Source: an uncultured Lachnospiraceae bacterium (GTDB lineage: Bacteria; Bacillota; Clostridia; Lachnospirales; Lachnospiraceae). Taken from it: a stretch of 22,591 nt of DNA. The stretch covers positions 1 to 22,591 of the forward strand of contig CAJUJL010000044.1 of NCBI GenBank assembly GCA_910586725.1. Reading direction: 5' to 3'. Both the position numbers and the translations under genes were made by a program. Positions within the stretch are counted from its first letter, which is position 1; each line of letters begins with the position of its first letter. Below the pieces are notes generated by a model. That model was given only the letters and a program-made list of their open reading frames with translations, was not told the DNA's origin and ran no database searches. Below, piece by piece: positions 1-7,046 of this stretch.

Positions 1-68
1 GCATAACTACTGGGTTTGTAGCCACTTTTTGATTTCACAAGTGTCAAACTCGGGACTATAACATATTT

Positions 69-118
69 TTTTCAAAAATGAAGCGTTTTTTTGAAAAAAT
101 ATTGATTTTCAAAAATGA
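69..118. repeat. Paired TTTTCAAAAATGA repeats upstream of azlC
   Basis: The 13-base sequence TTTTCAAAAATGA occurs at 69-81 and again at 106-118, 37 bases apart. A run of the opposite sense (TTTTTTTGAAAA, from 86) lies between them, so the three elements can form alternative pairings. The second copy overlaps the spacer of a possible promoter. This could be an operator array or attenuator-like structure for azlCD, but the region is very AT-rich and the repeat may be chance. Confidence 0.4.
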
Positions 119-130
119 CTGGTGTAGAGT
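102..130 (+). promoter_or_regulatory. Possible promoter of azlCD
   Basis: TTGATT at 102-107 and TAGAGT at 125-130 are separated by 17 bases, a partial match to a sigma-A promoter. Transcription would begin near 137, which argues against a GTG start at 143 and for the downstream ATG at 164. The -10 box matches only four of six positions, so this is tentative. Confidence 0.4.
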
Positions 131-163
131 GTATCTGAATTAGTGGATGCGGAAGAAAGAGAG

Positions 164-886
164 ATGGGACGAATGAAAAAAAATGGATATGCAAAAGCAT
201 TCAAAACTGCATTTCCGTATACGATACCGGTTTTGACCGGGTATTTGTTTATTGGCCTTGCTTTTGGCGTGATGTTTCAGGAAAAGGGCTATAATTTTCT
301 ATGGGCTGTTTTTATGAGTGTTTTGGTTTATGCGGGCAGCGGGCAGTACCTGGCGGTAAATTTTTTTGTGCCTGGCGTAAGCTTTTTGAATATGATTTTT
401 ATGACGTTTATGGTAAATGTGCGTCATATTTTTTATGGACTTTCGCTGCTGGAAAAATTTGGAGAGATGGGAAAAAAGAGATGGTATATGATTTTTTCAC
501 TGACGGACGAGACGTATTCTCTGCTTTGCACGACGAAAATTCCATCCGGGGTTTCCAGGGGGAAATTTTTATTTGCGATTGCGCTTTTGGACCATCTTTA
601 CTGGATTGCCGGCTCGGCCATAGGAGCCATTGCGGGAGCGGTGATTCCTTTTAATGCAAAAGGCATCGATTTTGCCATGACTGCGTTGTTTCTGGTGATT
701 TTTACGGAACAGTGGATGGCGGGCGGGAAGAGGATTCCGGCAGTGATCGGAATTGTTTCTTCGGCGGCATTGCGGGTTGTGTTCGGCGCGAATAATTTTG
801 TGCTTCCGTCTATGATCTGCATTATGCTTTGTCTTGTTTCGGGAAGAAAGTACATAGAAAAGGAGGCGGTTTCCCATGCAGATTAG
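164..886 (+). CDS. azlC: AzlC family amino acid exporter, large subunit
   Basis: This is an integral membrane protein of about 240 residues, the usual AzlC size, with a string of hydrophobic helices. The family signature region reads GYLFIGLAFGVMFQEKG near the N-terminus, followed by VYAGSGQYLAV and MVNVRHIFYGLSL. AzlC works with the small partner AzlD to export branched-chain amino acids and analogues such as 4-azaleucine (known for Bacillus). The azlD gene overlaps its 3' end by 11 bases, so the two are translationally coupled. I chose the ATG at 164, which has a purine-rich GGAAG 8 bases upstream; the frame is open to a GTG at 143, but that has no ribosome site, and an ATG at 173 is also possible. 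The exact substrate cannot be told from sequence. The lysA-like gene nearby leaves room for a lysine-type substrate. Confidence 0.9.
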   Translation: MGRMKKNGYAKAFKTAFPYTIPVLTGYLFIGLAFGVMFQEKGYNFLWAVFMSVLVYAGSGQYLAVNFFVPGVSFLNMIFMTFMVNVRHIFYGLSLLEKFGEMGKKRWYMIFSLTDETYSLLCTTKIPSGVSRGKFLFAIALLDHLYWIAGSAIGAIAGAVIPFNAKGIDFAMTALFLVIFTEQWMAGGKRIPAVIGIVSSAALRVVFGANNFVLPSMICIMLCLVSGRKYIEKEAVSHAD

Positions 887-1211
887 TATTGTGCGTTCGT
901 TATTGATTATTGCCGTGGTGTCTGTCGTTACGTTTTCAACCAGGGTAATTCCGTTTTTGCTTTTTCCAAAGGGAAAGGAGATTCCCCCTTTGGTCAGATA
1001 TTTAGGGGCGGCGCTTCCTCCCGCTGTTATTGGGATGCTGGTGGTTTACTGTCTGAAATCGGTTGATTTTTTTGCATATCCGCATGCGGCTCCGGAATTC
1101 ATTGCGGCCGCTGTTGTGGTGGCGCTTCATATCTGGAAGAGGAATAATCTTTTAAGCATCGGCGTGGGAACGGCGCTTTATATGTATTTGATCCAGTGCG
1201 TATTTGTCTGA
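876..1211 (+). CDS. azlD: AzlD family amino acid exporter, small subunit
   Basis: A 111-residue hydrophobic protein with about four membrane helices, matching AzlD in size and in the early motif TRVIPFLLFPKGKEIPPLVRYLGAALP compressed here as TRVIPF...RYLGAALPPAVIG. The last helix carries the HIWKRNNLLSIGVGTALYM segment typical of the family. AzlD forms the exporter complex with AzlC in the cytoplasmic membrane. Its ATG lies inside the azlC reading frame, with AAGGAGG just upstream, so both are made from one transcript. No terminator is visible in the short gap before the next promoter at 1249. Confidence 0.88.
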   Translation: MQISIVRSLLIIAVVSVVTFSTRVIPFLLFPKGKEIPPLVRYLGAALPPAVIGMLVVYCLKSVDFFAYPHAAPEFIAAAVVVALHIWKRNNLLSIGVGTALYMYLIQCVFV

Positions 1212-1248
1212 CGAAGACCGATTGTAAAAGAAAATAAAACGTTTGGTA

Positions 1249-1298
1249 TTGACATGCGTCAGAAAACATACTATAGTATTCCAAGAAAGTACTACTAT
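1249..1298 (+). promoter_or_regulatory. Strong promoter with overlapping palindromes before the TrmB-family gene
   Basis: TTGACA (1249-1254) and TATAGT (1272-1277) are separated by exactly 17 bases. The -10 box sits inside a perfect 12-base palindrome, ATACTATAGTAT (1268-1279), and a further half-site TACTAT lies at 1293-1298. Palindromes placed on the -10 box and just downstream are where an autorepressor would bind, so the adjacent TrmB-family protein is the obvious candidate. That last step is inference. Confidence 0.75.
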
Positions 1299-1314
1299 TA
1301 GATCAGAGGAACAT

Positions 1315-2022
1315 ATGGATGGAAATAAAGTCATTGAAAAACTGATGTGTTTTGGATTGACCAGGCAGGAAGCGGTGATTTATCTGTGTCTGGCAAAAAA
1401 CGGCGACCTGACTGGTTATGAAGTTGCGAAACAGACCCGGATTTCCCGCTCGAACGCCTATAACGGGCTGGCCGGACTGGCGGATAAAGGCGCGGCTTAT
1501 GCAGCGGAAGGAGCGGCAGTCCGGTATCATGCCGTCGATGTGGATGAATTTTGCGCCAATAAGATTCGTGCGTTAGAGGAGCTTAGGTCTGAAATAAAAT
1601 CATCTATGCCAGTGCAGAGAGAAGAAGCGGAAGGATATTTGACGATTGAAGGAGACAGGCATATCCGGGACAAAGCCAGGAATATGATAGAAGGCTCCCG
1701 TCATCGGGTGTATCTTTCCATGACAGAACGGTTTGTCCGATTGTTTGAAAAAGAAATTAAAAGCGCCGTAAGAGAGGGCAAAAAAGTCGTGATTTTAACG
1801 GACAGGCCTTTGGAGTTTCCCGGAGCTCTCTGTTACAAGACGCAGGAAAAGGGTGTGCAAATCGGCGTGATTGCCGATTCCTCCCATGTGCTTACGGGAG
1901 AGCTTGGCAGAGAGGAAGAAAGCTCCTGCCTGTATACCGGGCAGCCTAATTTTGTGCGTGTTTTCAAGGATTCCATGCATAATGAGATTGAATTGATCCG
2001 GCTTTTGAAAGGAGAGTCTTAA
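1315..2022 (+). CDS. TrmB family transcriptional regulator
   Basis: The 235-residue protein begins with a winged helix-turn-helix of the TrmB type: LTRQEAVIYLCLAKNGDLTG, then YEVAKQTRISRSNAYNGLAG as the recognition region, then a wing (GAAYAAEGAAVRYHA). A short coiled linker (about residues 75-105) leads to a C-terminal half resembling the TrmB effector domain, with VYLSMTERFVRLFEKEI and KKVVILTD. TrmB proteins sense small ligands, often sugars, and repress or activate nearby operons. Its stop codon directly abuts the ATG of the decarboxylase-like gene, so it probably controls its own operon and perhaps azlCD. I start it at ATG 1315, behind AGAGGA (1305-1310) and downstream of the promoter; the frame is open further upstream only through promoter DNA. 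The ligand is unknown, and an amino acid is plausible here. Confidence 0.85.
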   Translation: MDGNKVIEKLMCFGLTRQEAVIYLCLAKNGDLTGYEVAKQTRISRSNAYNGLAGLADKGAAYAAEGAAVRYHAVDVDEFCANKIRALEELRSEIKSSMPVQREEAEGYLTIEGDRHIRDKARNMIEGSRHRVYLSMTERFVRLFEKEIKSAVREGKKVVILTDRPLEFPGALCYKTQEKGVQIGVIADSSHVLTGELGREEESSCLYTGQPNFVRVFKDSMHNEIELIRLLKGES

Positions 2023-3306
2023 ATGAAAAAAGAACCATTTGTATCGTTTGAGAAATTACAGGAAATTACAAAACAGTATAAAACGCCGTTTCATTTGTAT
2101 GATGAAAAAGGCATTCGTGAAAACGCGAACGCGGTGCGCGAGGCGTTTTCCTGGAATCCGGGTTTTCGGGAATATTTTGCGGTCAAAGCGACGCCAAATC
2201 CATTTTTGATCGACTTGCTGAAAGAGTGCGGATGCGGGGTTGACTGTTCTTCCATGACGGAGCTGATGTTATCGGACGCGCTTGGTTTTTCAGGCGAAGA
2301 AATTATGTTTTCTTCTAACGATACGCCTCCGGAGGAGTTTGTATATGCCAATGAGCTTGGAGCGGTCATTAATCTGGATGATTTTACGCATATAGAATTT
2401 TTAGAAAAGACGATTGGAAAGATTCCGGAGACAATCAGCTGCCGGTTTAATCCGGGCGGCGTTTTTAAGATCAGCAACAGCATAATGGACAATCCGGGCG
2501 ACGCCAAATACGGATTTACAAAAGAGCAGCTGTTTGAGGGTTTCCGGATTTTAAAAGAAAAAGGAGCGAAACGCTTTGGCATCCATGCGTTTCTGGCCAG
2601 CAATACCGTAACAAACGACTATTATCCGATTCTGGCAAAAACGCTGTTTGAAACAGTTGTCGAATTAAAGGAAGCAACGGGATGCGACATCCGTTTTATC
2701 AATCTTTCGGGCGGCGTAGGCATTCCTTATACGCCGGAGCAAACGCCAAATGATATTTATGCCATTGGCGAGGGCGTGCGAAAAGTCTATGAGGAAGTAT
2801 TAGTTCCGGCGGGACTTTCCGATGTGGCGATTTATACGGAAATGGGCCGTTTTATGATGGGGCCGTACGGGCATCTTGTGACCAGGGCCATTCATGAAAA
2901 GCATACGTATAAGGAATATATTGGCGTGGATGCGTGCGCAGTCAACCTGATGCGGCCGGCAATGTACGGGGCGTATCATCATATCACGGTGATGGGAAAG
3001 GACAACGCGGTTTGTGACCATAAATACGATGTAGTGGGTTCCCTTTGTGAAAACAATGACAAGTTTGCGATTGACCGGATGCTGCCAAAGATTGAGAAAG
3101 GAGATCTTCTTGTGATCCACGATACGGGCGCGCACGGATTTGCCATGGGGTATAATTACAACGGCAAATTGAAATCGGCGGAGATTTTACTGAAAGAGGA
3201 CGGCAGTTTTCAATTGATCCGGAGGGCCGAGACGCCGCAGGATTATTTTGCGACGTTTGACTGTTTTGATTTATACGGACGCCTGAAGAAAAAAACAAAT
3301 TCCTGA
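2023..3306 (+). CDS. lysA: Diaminopimelate decarboxylase-like PLP enzyme
   Basis: This 427-residue protein has the alanine-racemase-fold barrel and C-terminal beta domain of group IV PLP decarboxylases. The PLP-binding lysine is K55 in YFAVKATPNP; NLSGGVGIPY is the glycine-rich phosphate-binding loop, and LCENNDKF with a late FDCFDLYG segment matches the active-site cysteine region. The family reaction removes CO2 from meso-diaminopimelate to give L-lysine. Several signature positions differ from textbook LysA: HAFLASN stands where HIGSQ is expected, EMGR replaces EPGR, and CENND replaces CES-type sequence. A different but related substrate (another basic amino acid) is therefore possible. 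The gene starts at the base after the TrmB stop codon, preceded by GGAGAG, so the two are one operon. The symbol reflects family membership, not proven function. Confidence 0.82.
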   Translation: MKKEPFVSFEKLQEITKQYKTPFHLYDEKGIRENANAVREAFSWNPGFREYFAVKATPNPFLIDLLKECGCGVDCSSMTELMLSDALGFSGEEIMFSSNDTPPEEFVYANELGAVINLDDFTHIEFLEKTIGKIPETISCRFNPGGVFKISNSIMDNPGDAKYGFTKEQLFEGFRILKEKGAKRFGIHAFLASNTVTNDYYPILAKTLFETVVELKEATGCDIRFINLSGGVGIPYTPEQTPNDIYAIGEGVRKVYEEVLVPAGLSDVAIYTEMGRFMMGPYGHLVTRAIHEKHTYKEYIGVDACAVNLMRPAMYGAYHHITVMGKDNAVCDHKYDVVGSLCENNDKFAIDRMLPKIEKGDLLVIHDTGAHGFAMGYNYNGKLKSAEILLKEDGSFQLIRRAETPQDYFATFDCFDLYGRLKKKTNS

Positions 3307-3327
3307 CAGAAAAATAAATAAAAATAC

Positions 3328-3356
3328 TTGTATTTTTTGTAAAGTTGTGTTAGTAT
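3328..3356 (+). promoter_or_regulatory. Promoter of tRNA-Leu
   Basis: TTGTAT (3328-3333) and TAGTAT (3351-3356) are 17 bases apart, placing the transcription start about 25 bases before the tRNA. A small hairpin, TGTCCG/CGGACA (3363-3368 with 3380-3385), lies in the 5' leader that RNase P would remove. Confidence 0.7.
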
Positions 3357-3390
3357 ATCATTTGTCCGGTCGTGTTAGACGGACAGATAT

Positions 3391-3474
3391 GCCGGCGTGT
3401 CGGAATTGGCAGACGAGGCAGACTCAAAATCTGTTGGCGGCAACGTCGTATGGGTTCAAGTCCCATCGCCGGCA
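3391..3474 (+). tRNA. tRNA-Leu (anticodon CAA)
   Basis: An 84-base class II tRNA. The acceptor stem pairs GCCGGCG (3391-3397) with CGCCGGC (3467-3473), followed by the discriminator A at 3474 expected for leucine. The anticodon stem GCAGA/TCTGT encloses the loop CTCAAAA, giving anticodon CAA, which reads UUG. A long variable arm (within TTGGCGGCAACGTCGT) and a T arm ATGGG-TTCAAGT-CCCAT complete the cloverleaf. The 3' CCA is not encoded. It is transcribed alone, between its own promoter and terminator. Confidence 0.97.
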
Positions 3475-3478
3475 TTTG

Positions 3479-3511
3479 AAAGAAACATAGGTTTTCTATG
3501 TTTCTTTTTTC
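3479..3511 (+). terminator. Intrinsic terminator after tRNA-Leu
   Basis: AGAAACATAG (3481-3490) pairs perfectly with CTATGTTTCT (3496-3505) across a 5-base loop, followed at once by a T-rich run. It ends the tRNA transcript. Confidence 0.9.
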
Positions 3512-3549
3512 TTGCAGATATTAGAAACGCCTGTTACTATGGAATAGTA
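3512..3549 (+). promoter_or_regulatory. Promoter and palindrome before the TPR lipoprotein-hflX operon
   Basis: TTGCAG (3512-3517) and TACTAT (3535-3540) are 17 bases apart and begin directly after the tRNA terminator. The -10 box is the left arm of a perfect palindrome TACTAT-GGAA-TAGTA (3535-3549), a position typical of a repressor site. The half-site resembles the one at the TrmB promoter, though both resemble a -10 box and may match by chance. Confidence 0.6.
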
Positions 3550-3643
3550 TCGGAATGAAAACGTTGTTTTGCACTGTGTAAGGCCGGATGCGGAAGCGCG
3601 TTATTTAAGGCAATTGCATAGCCGTATCAGGAATGGAGGAATC

Positions 3644-4636
3644 ATGAGAAAGAGAAAGTGTTATTTTGCAGAAATGGCGGTTTTGCTTGCATCTGCTTTT
3701 TTATTCGCAGGATGCGGGCTGGACGAAGAACGGCTGGAGAAAGAGGCGGCATACAGAACAATCGGCATCAATGCGATGGAAGAGGGAAATTACAGCGCGG
3801 CCATGGAAGCGTTTAACAGCGCTTTGGCACAGGCGAATGGCATTGGGCCAAATGAGATAGATATTTGTTTTTATAAAGCGGCGGCTTTATTTGCATCGGG
3901 AAATTACGGCGATGCCATTGAAACATACGATGTTTTACTGGAGGCGGACCATAAAAATTCCGATGCATATTTTTTACGGGGATGTATTTATTTGAAGACA
4001 AATGAAATCGCAAAAGCGCAGGAGGATTATGATAAGGCGATCGAGTACGCGGAAAACGATGAAATTTACCTGGTGATCTACAATAGTTTAAATGGAGCGG
4101 GATATGAAGCGGAGGCGAAACGTTATCTGGATGAGGCGCTTTCGAAGAAAACGGGCAAAAAAGCTGTCAATTATACGGTAAAAGGAAAGATTTATTTTTT
4201 GGAAGGACAATATGAGGAGGCAGTGGAGCATCTTACGACGGCAGTCGACAAAGGAGATGTGGAGGCAAACTTATATCTGGCAAAGACCTATGAGGCTTTG
4301 GGAGACAAAGAAAAAGCGGACGCGTGCATCGGCGCGTATATAGAAGAGAATCCAAAAAGCAGCGTTGCATATAATCAACTTGGATGCAAAGAAATGGAAA
4401 AAGGAGATTATGAGAAGGCTGTTTCCTATTTTGAAGAAGGGCTGGCGCTGGAAGTAGTGACAAATGAGCAGGAGCTGCGGAGCAATTTAATTGCAGCGTG
4501 TGAATACAGCGGCGATTTTGAGGGCGCGGCAGAAAAAATGCGTGCATATTTAGCGGATTATCCGAATGACGCCGCTGCGGCAAGGGAATACTTATTTTTA
4601 AATAAGGATAAAGATGAGGAGACAGGCAAAGAATGA
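3644..4636 (+). CDS. TPR-repeat lipoprotein
   Basis: A 330-residue secreted lipoprotein. The N-terminus has positive residues (MRKRKCYF), a hydrophobic stretch and a lipobox-like LFAGC with the lipidated cysteine at C24; the phenylalanine at -3 is slightly unusual. The rest is built of tetratricopeptide repeats, seen for example as AYRTIGINAMEEGNYSAAME, FYKAAALFASGNYGDAIETY, YFLRGCIYLKTNEIAKAQED, GKIYFLEGQYEEAVEHLTTA and YNQLGCKEMEKGDYEKAVSY. TPRs are protein-protein docking scaffolds, so this is likely an assembly or tethering factor on the outer face of the membrane. The start at 3644 is set by GGAGGA (3635-3640) and by the signal peptide; longer frames reach upstream without a ribosome site. 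Its stop codon overlaps the hflX start (ATGA), so the two are translationally coupled. Specific partners are unknown. Confidence 0.85.
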   Translation: MRKRKCYFAEMAVLLASAFLFAGCGLDEERLEKEAAYRTIGINAMEEGNYSAAMEAFNSALAQANGIGPNEIDICFYKAAALFASGNYGDAIETYDVLLEADHKNSDAYFLRGCIYLKTNEIAKAQEDYDKAIEYAENDEIYLVIYNSLNGAGYEAEAKRYLDEALSKKTGKKAVNYTVKGKIYFLEGQYEEAVEHLTTAVDKGDVEANLYLAKTYEALGDKEKADACIGAYIEENPKSSVAYNQLGCKEMEKGDYEKAVSYFEEGLALEVVTNEQELRSNLIAACEYSGDFEGAAEKMRAYLADYPNDAAAAREYLFLNKDKDEETGKE

Positions 4637-5874
4637 TTCGGATGGAAGAGGCAAAAGAGAGATTTCTTTTAGTTGGAGTGAGCGAACAGGACGGGGATGA
4701 CGCTAAGGATTCCATAGAAGAACTGAAAGCTTTGGCGGAGACAGCCGGAGCGCAATCTGTTGGCATTTTGATTCAGAACCGTGAAAGAATGCACCCTGCG
4801 ACTTATGTGGGCAAGGGCAAAATCGAAGAAATCAGAGAGCTGCTTTTTAAGACGGATGCGGACGGGATTATCTGCGACGACGAATTGTCGCCGGCTCAGC
4901 TGCGCAATCTTTCCGATTTGCTTGAGACGAAAGTAATGGATCGGACATTGGTCATACTGGATATATTTGCAATGCGCGCGTCTACCAGCGAAGGCAAGAT
5001 TCAGGCGGAGCTTGCCCAGCTAAAGTACCGGGCAGCCAGGCTTGTCGGAATGGGCCGCGCGATGTCAAGGCTTGGCGGAGGAATTGGTACAAGAGGGCCT
5101 GGAGAAAAGAAGCTGGAGACGGACAGGAGGTTGATTGGAAACAGGATTTCCCAGTTGAAGCGGGAGCTGTCGGAAGTGCGCAGACACCGGGAAATCACCA
5201 GGGAGCAGCGAATCAGAAGCGGCATTCCCGTAGCTGCGATCGTGGGCTATACAAACGCCGGAAAATCGACGTTTCTAAACGCAATGACAGGAGCCGGCGT
5301 GTTGGAGGAAGATATGCTGTTTGCGACGTTAGATCCGACGACGCGGCTTTTAGAGCTTCCGGGGAGGCAGCAGATCCTTCTGACCGATACGGTAGGGTTT
5401 ATCCGCAAACTTCCGCATCATCTGGTAGAGGCGTTTCAGAGCACGCTGGAGGAGGCGAAATATGCGGACTATATTTTACATGTTGTGGACGCTTCCAATA
5501 AAGACGCCGATATGCAGATGCATATTGTATATGAAACGCTGCGCAGACTTGGCGTGGAAGATAAGAAGATTGTTACGTTGTTTAACAAACAGGATGCAAG
5601 GGAGGATGGGGAAGCGCTGCATGATTTTCAGGCGGACCATACGATTGCTGTTTCCGCAAAATACGGCAGCGGCTTAGATCAGGTGAAAAATGTTCTGGCA
5701 TTGCTGCTGCGGGAAGAGAAAATACTTGTAGAAAGGCTGATTCCATACCAAAACGCGGGTGTTTTGCAGCTTGTGCGCAAGCAGGGGGAGCTGTTAGAAG
5801 AATCGTATGAGGAAAATGGCATATGGATCCGGGCGTATGTGCCGATGGAAGTCTATGGAAAGCTGGATTCGTAA
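4633..5874 (+). CDS. hflX: GTPase HflX
   Basis: A 413-residue protein of standard HflX length. The N-terminal HflX domain contains HPATYVGKGKIEEI and the glycine-rich GGGIGTRGPGEKKLETDRR block diagnostic of the family, followed by a coiled linker. The G domain then shows G1 GYTNAGKST (from G205), DPTTR, G3 DTVGFIRKLPHHLVEAFQ, G4 NKQD and G5 SAKYGSG. HflX binds the 50S subunit and splits or rescues ribosomes, notably under heat stress or antibiotic inhibition; in Gram-positive bacteria relatives can give low-level macrolide or lincosamide tolerance. It shares a 4-base ATGA overlap with the upstream TPR lipoprotein gene. No terminator is visible before the next promoter at 5890. Confidence 0.96.
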   Translation: MIRMEEAKERFLLVGVSEQDGDDAKDSIEELKALAETAGAQSVGILIQNRERMHPATYVGKGKIEEIRELLFKTDADGIICDDELSPAQLRNLSDLLETKVMDRTLVILDIFAMRASTSEGKIQAELAQLKYRAARLVGMGRAMSRLGGGIGTRGPGEKKLETDRRLIGNRISQLKRELSEVRRHREITREQRIRSGIPVAAIVGYTNAGKSTFLNAMTGAGVLEEDMLFATLDPTTRLLELPGRQQILLTDTVGFIRKLPHHLVEAFQSTLEEAKYADYILHVVDASNKDADMQMHIVYETLRRLGVEDKKIVTLFNKQDAREDGEALHDFQADHTIAVSAKYGSGLDQVKNVLALLLREEKILVERLIPYQNAGVLQLVRKQGELLEESYEENGIWIRAYVPMEVYGKLDS

Positions 5875-5889
5875 GGCGAAAATGACGTA

Positions 5890-5919
5890 TTGACGTGTTT
5901 GTCTGTTTTAACATATAAT
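5890..5919 (+). promoter_or_regulatory. Strong promoter of the FIST-chemoreceptor operon
   Basis: TTGACG (5890-5895) and TATAAT (5914-5919) are 18 bases apart, a near-consensus sigma-A-type promoter. The transcript would begin near 5927 and reach the FIST gene after about 45 bases of leader. No sigma-28 type motility promoter was seen here. Confidence 0.82.
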
Positions 5920-5973
5920 AAATAGCAGGATTAGAGGAGTTACCATATAAGAAGAAAAGGGAGGAGAGCGGAA

Positions 5974-7029
5974 ATGAAGCAGTTTTTTGGCATGAGTCAA
6001 AGCGGAAAGTTAGAAGAAGCGCTTTACGGACTGAACAATCCACAGTTTATTATGTTGTTGTCAAATAAAGATCAGTTTGAGGCGCATGTAAGAGCATTAG
6101 AGAAGATTTATCCGAAAGTGCCTAGTATCGGATGTATAGGAATGAGTTATGCTTCAAGAATTGCGGAAAAAGGGGTCGGTGTGATCGCGTTTACGGACGG
6201 AGTAAATGCAAGCGTGAATGTGCTGGAGCAGGTATCTGTCATGCCGGTGAAATACATTCGCCGGATGGAAGAGGATATTGAGAAAGTCAAAGGAACGGGA
6301 CGCGATACGGTATGCATTGACTTTTGCACCGGAAATGACGCCTGTGCGCTTACAACGATACATACGGCTTTACGGAAGAACAATATTTCTCTGGTCGGCG
6401 GCACCGGGGACGCCGGCATGGTATCCGTCAATGGAAAGGTTTATCAGGACGCCGTAGCCTATGCTCTGGTAAAGAACTTAAACGGCCGCGTGAAAACTTA
6501 CAAAGAAAATATTTACCATCCATATGGAAATTATCGGTTTATTGCGTCAAACACGGACAAAGCCAGGTACATCATTGGTTCGTTGAACGGAAAGCCGGCA
6601 AAGCAGGTCTATGAGAGCATTCTTCATGTGACGGATCAGGAGATACTTACAAGAACGTTTCAAAATCCGTTTGGCAAGCTCAATGGAAACGATACCTGTA
6701 TTATTTCAATCAAAGAGGTTGCCGGCAATTCTCTGGCATGTTTTCGTCAGGTCAATGATTCGGATGTTTTGATTTTGCTTGAGCTTGGAGATTATAAGGC
6801 GATTGTAAAAGAAACGATACGTAAAATCTGTGAGGATTTTCCACAGAGATCCGCTGTTTTTTCCGTAAATTGCCTGTTTCGCTATATGCTGTTCAATGAG
6901 CGTAATTATATGCAGGAATATTTACAGGAAATGGCGTCACTTGGAAGCCATGCGGGATTTGTAGGATATGGAGAACATTATAACAACCGCTTTGTCAATC
7001 AGTCCATGACCTGCGCGGTGTTTGAATAA
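5974..7029 (+). CDS. FIST domain sensory protein
   Basis: A 351-residue soluble protein matching the FIST (F-box and intracellular signal transduction) N and C domains. Family-like segments include PSIGCIGMSYASRIAEKGVG and LVGGTGDAGMVSVNGKVYQD in the N half, and QNPFGKLNGNDTCIISIKEV with AVFSVNCLFRYMLFNE and GSHAGFVGYGEHYNN in the C half. FIST domains are thought to bind small ligands, possibly amino acids, and to feed signals into kinases, cyclases or chemoreceptors. Here the domain stands alone, with no membrane helix or output domain, and the gene 17 bases downstream encodes a soluble chemoreceptor. The two together look like a split receptor. A strong GGGAGGAG ribosome site precedes the ATG. 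Confidence 0.85.
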   Translation: MKQFFGMSQSGKLEEALYGLNNPQFIMLLSNKDQFEAHVRALEKIYPKVPSIGCIGMSYASRIAEKGVGVIAFTDGVNASVNVLEQVSVMPVKYIRRMEEDIEKVKGTGRDTVCIDFCTGNDACALTTIHTALRKNNISLVGGTGDAGMVSVNGKVYQDAVAYALVKNLNGRVKTYKENIYHPYGNYRFIASNTDKARYIIGSLNGKPAKQVYESILHVTDQEILTRTFQNPFGKLNGNDTCIISIKEVAGNSLACFRQVNDSDVLILLELGDYKAIVKETIRKICEDFPQRSAVFSVNCLFRYMLFNERNYMQEYLQEMASLGSHAGFVGYGEHYNNRFVNQSMTCAVFE

Positions 7030-7046
7030 AGGGAGGGATAGGAAAG

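Noticed and set aside
2091..2603. A 170-codon minus-strand frame
   Set aside because: It lies wholly antisense within the decarboxylase-like gene and has no start signals.
3391..3474. tRNA-Leu as an integration site for a mobile element
   Set aside because: No second copy of the tRNA 3' end was noticed, and there is no integrase in the window.
4233..4766. A 177-codon minus-strand frame
   Set aside because: It is antisense to the TPR and hflX genes, proline/serine/leucine rich, and is explained as a shadow of coding bias.
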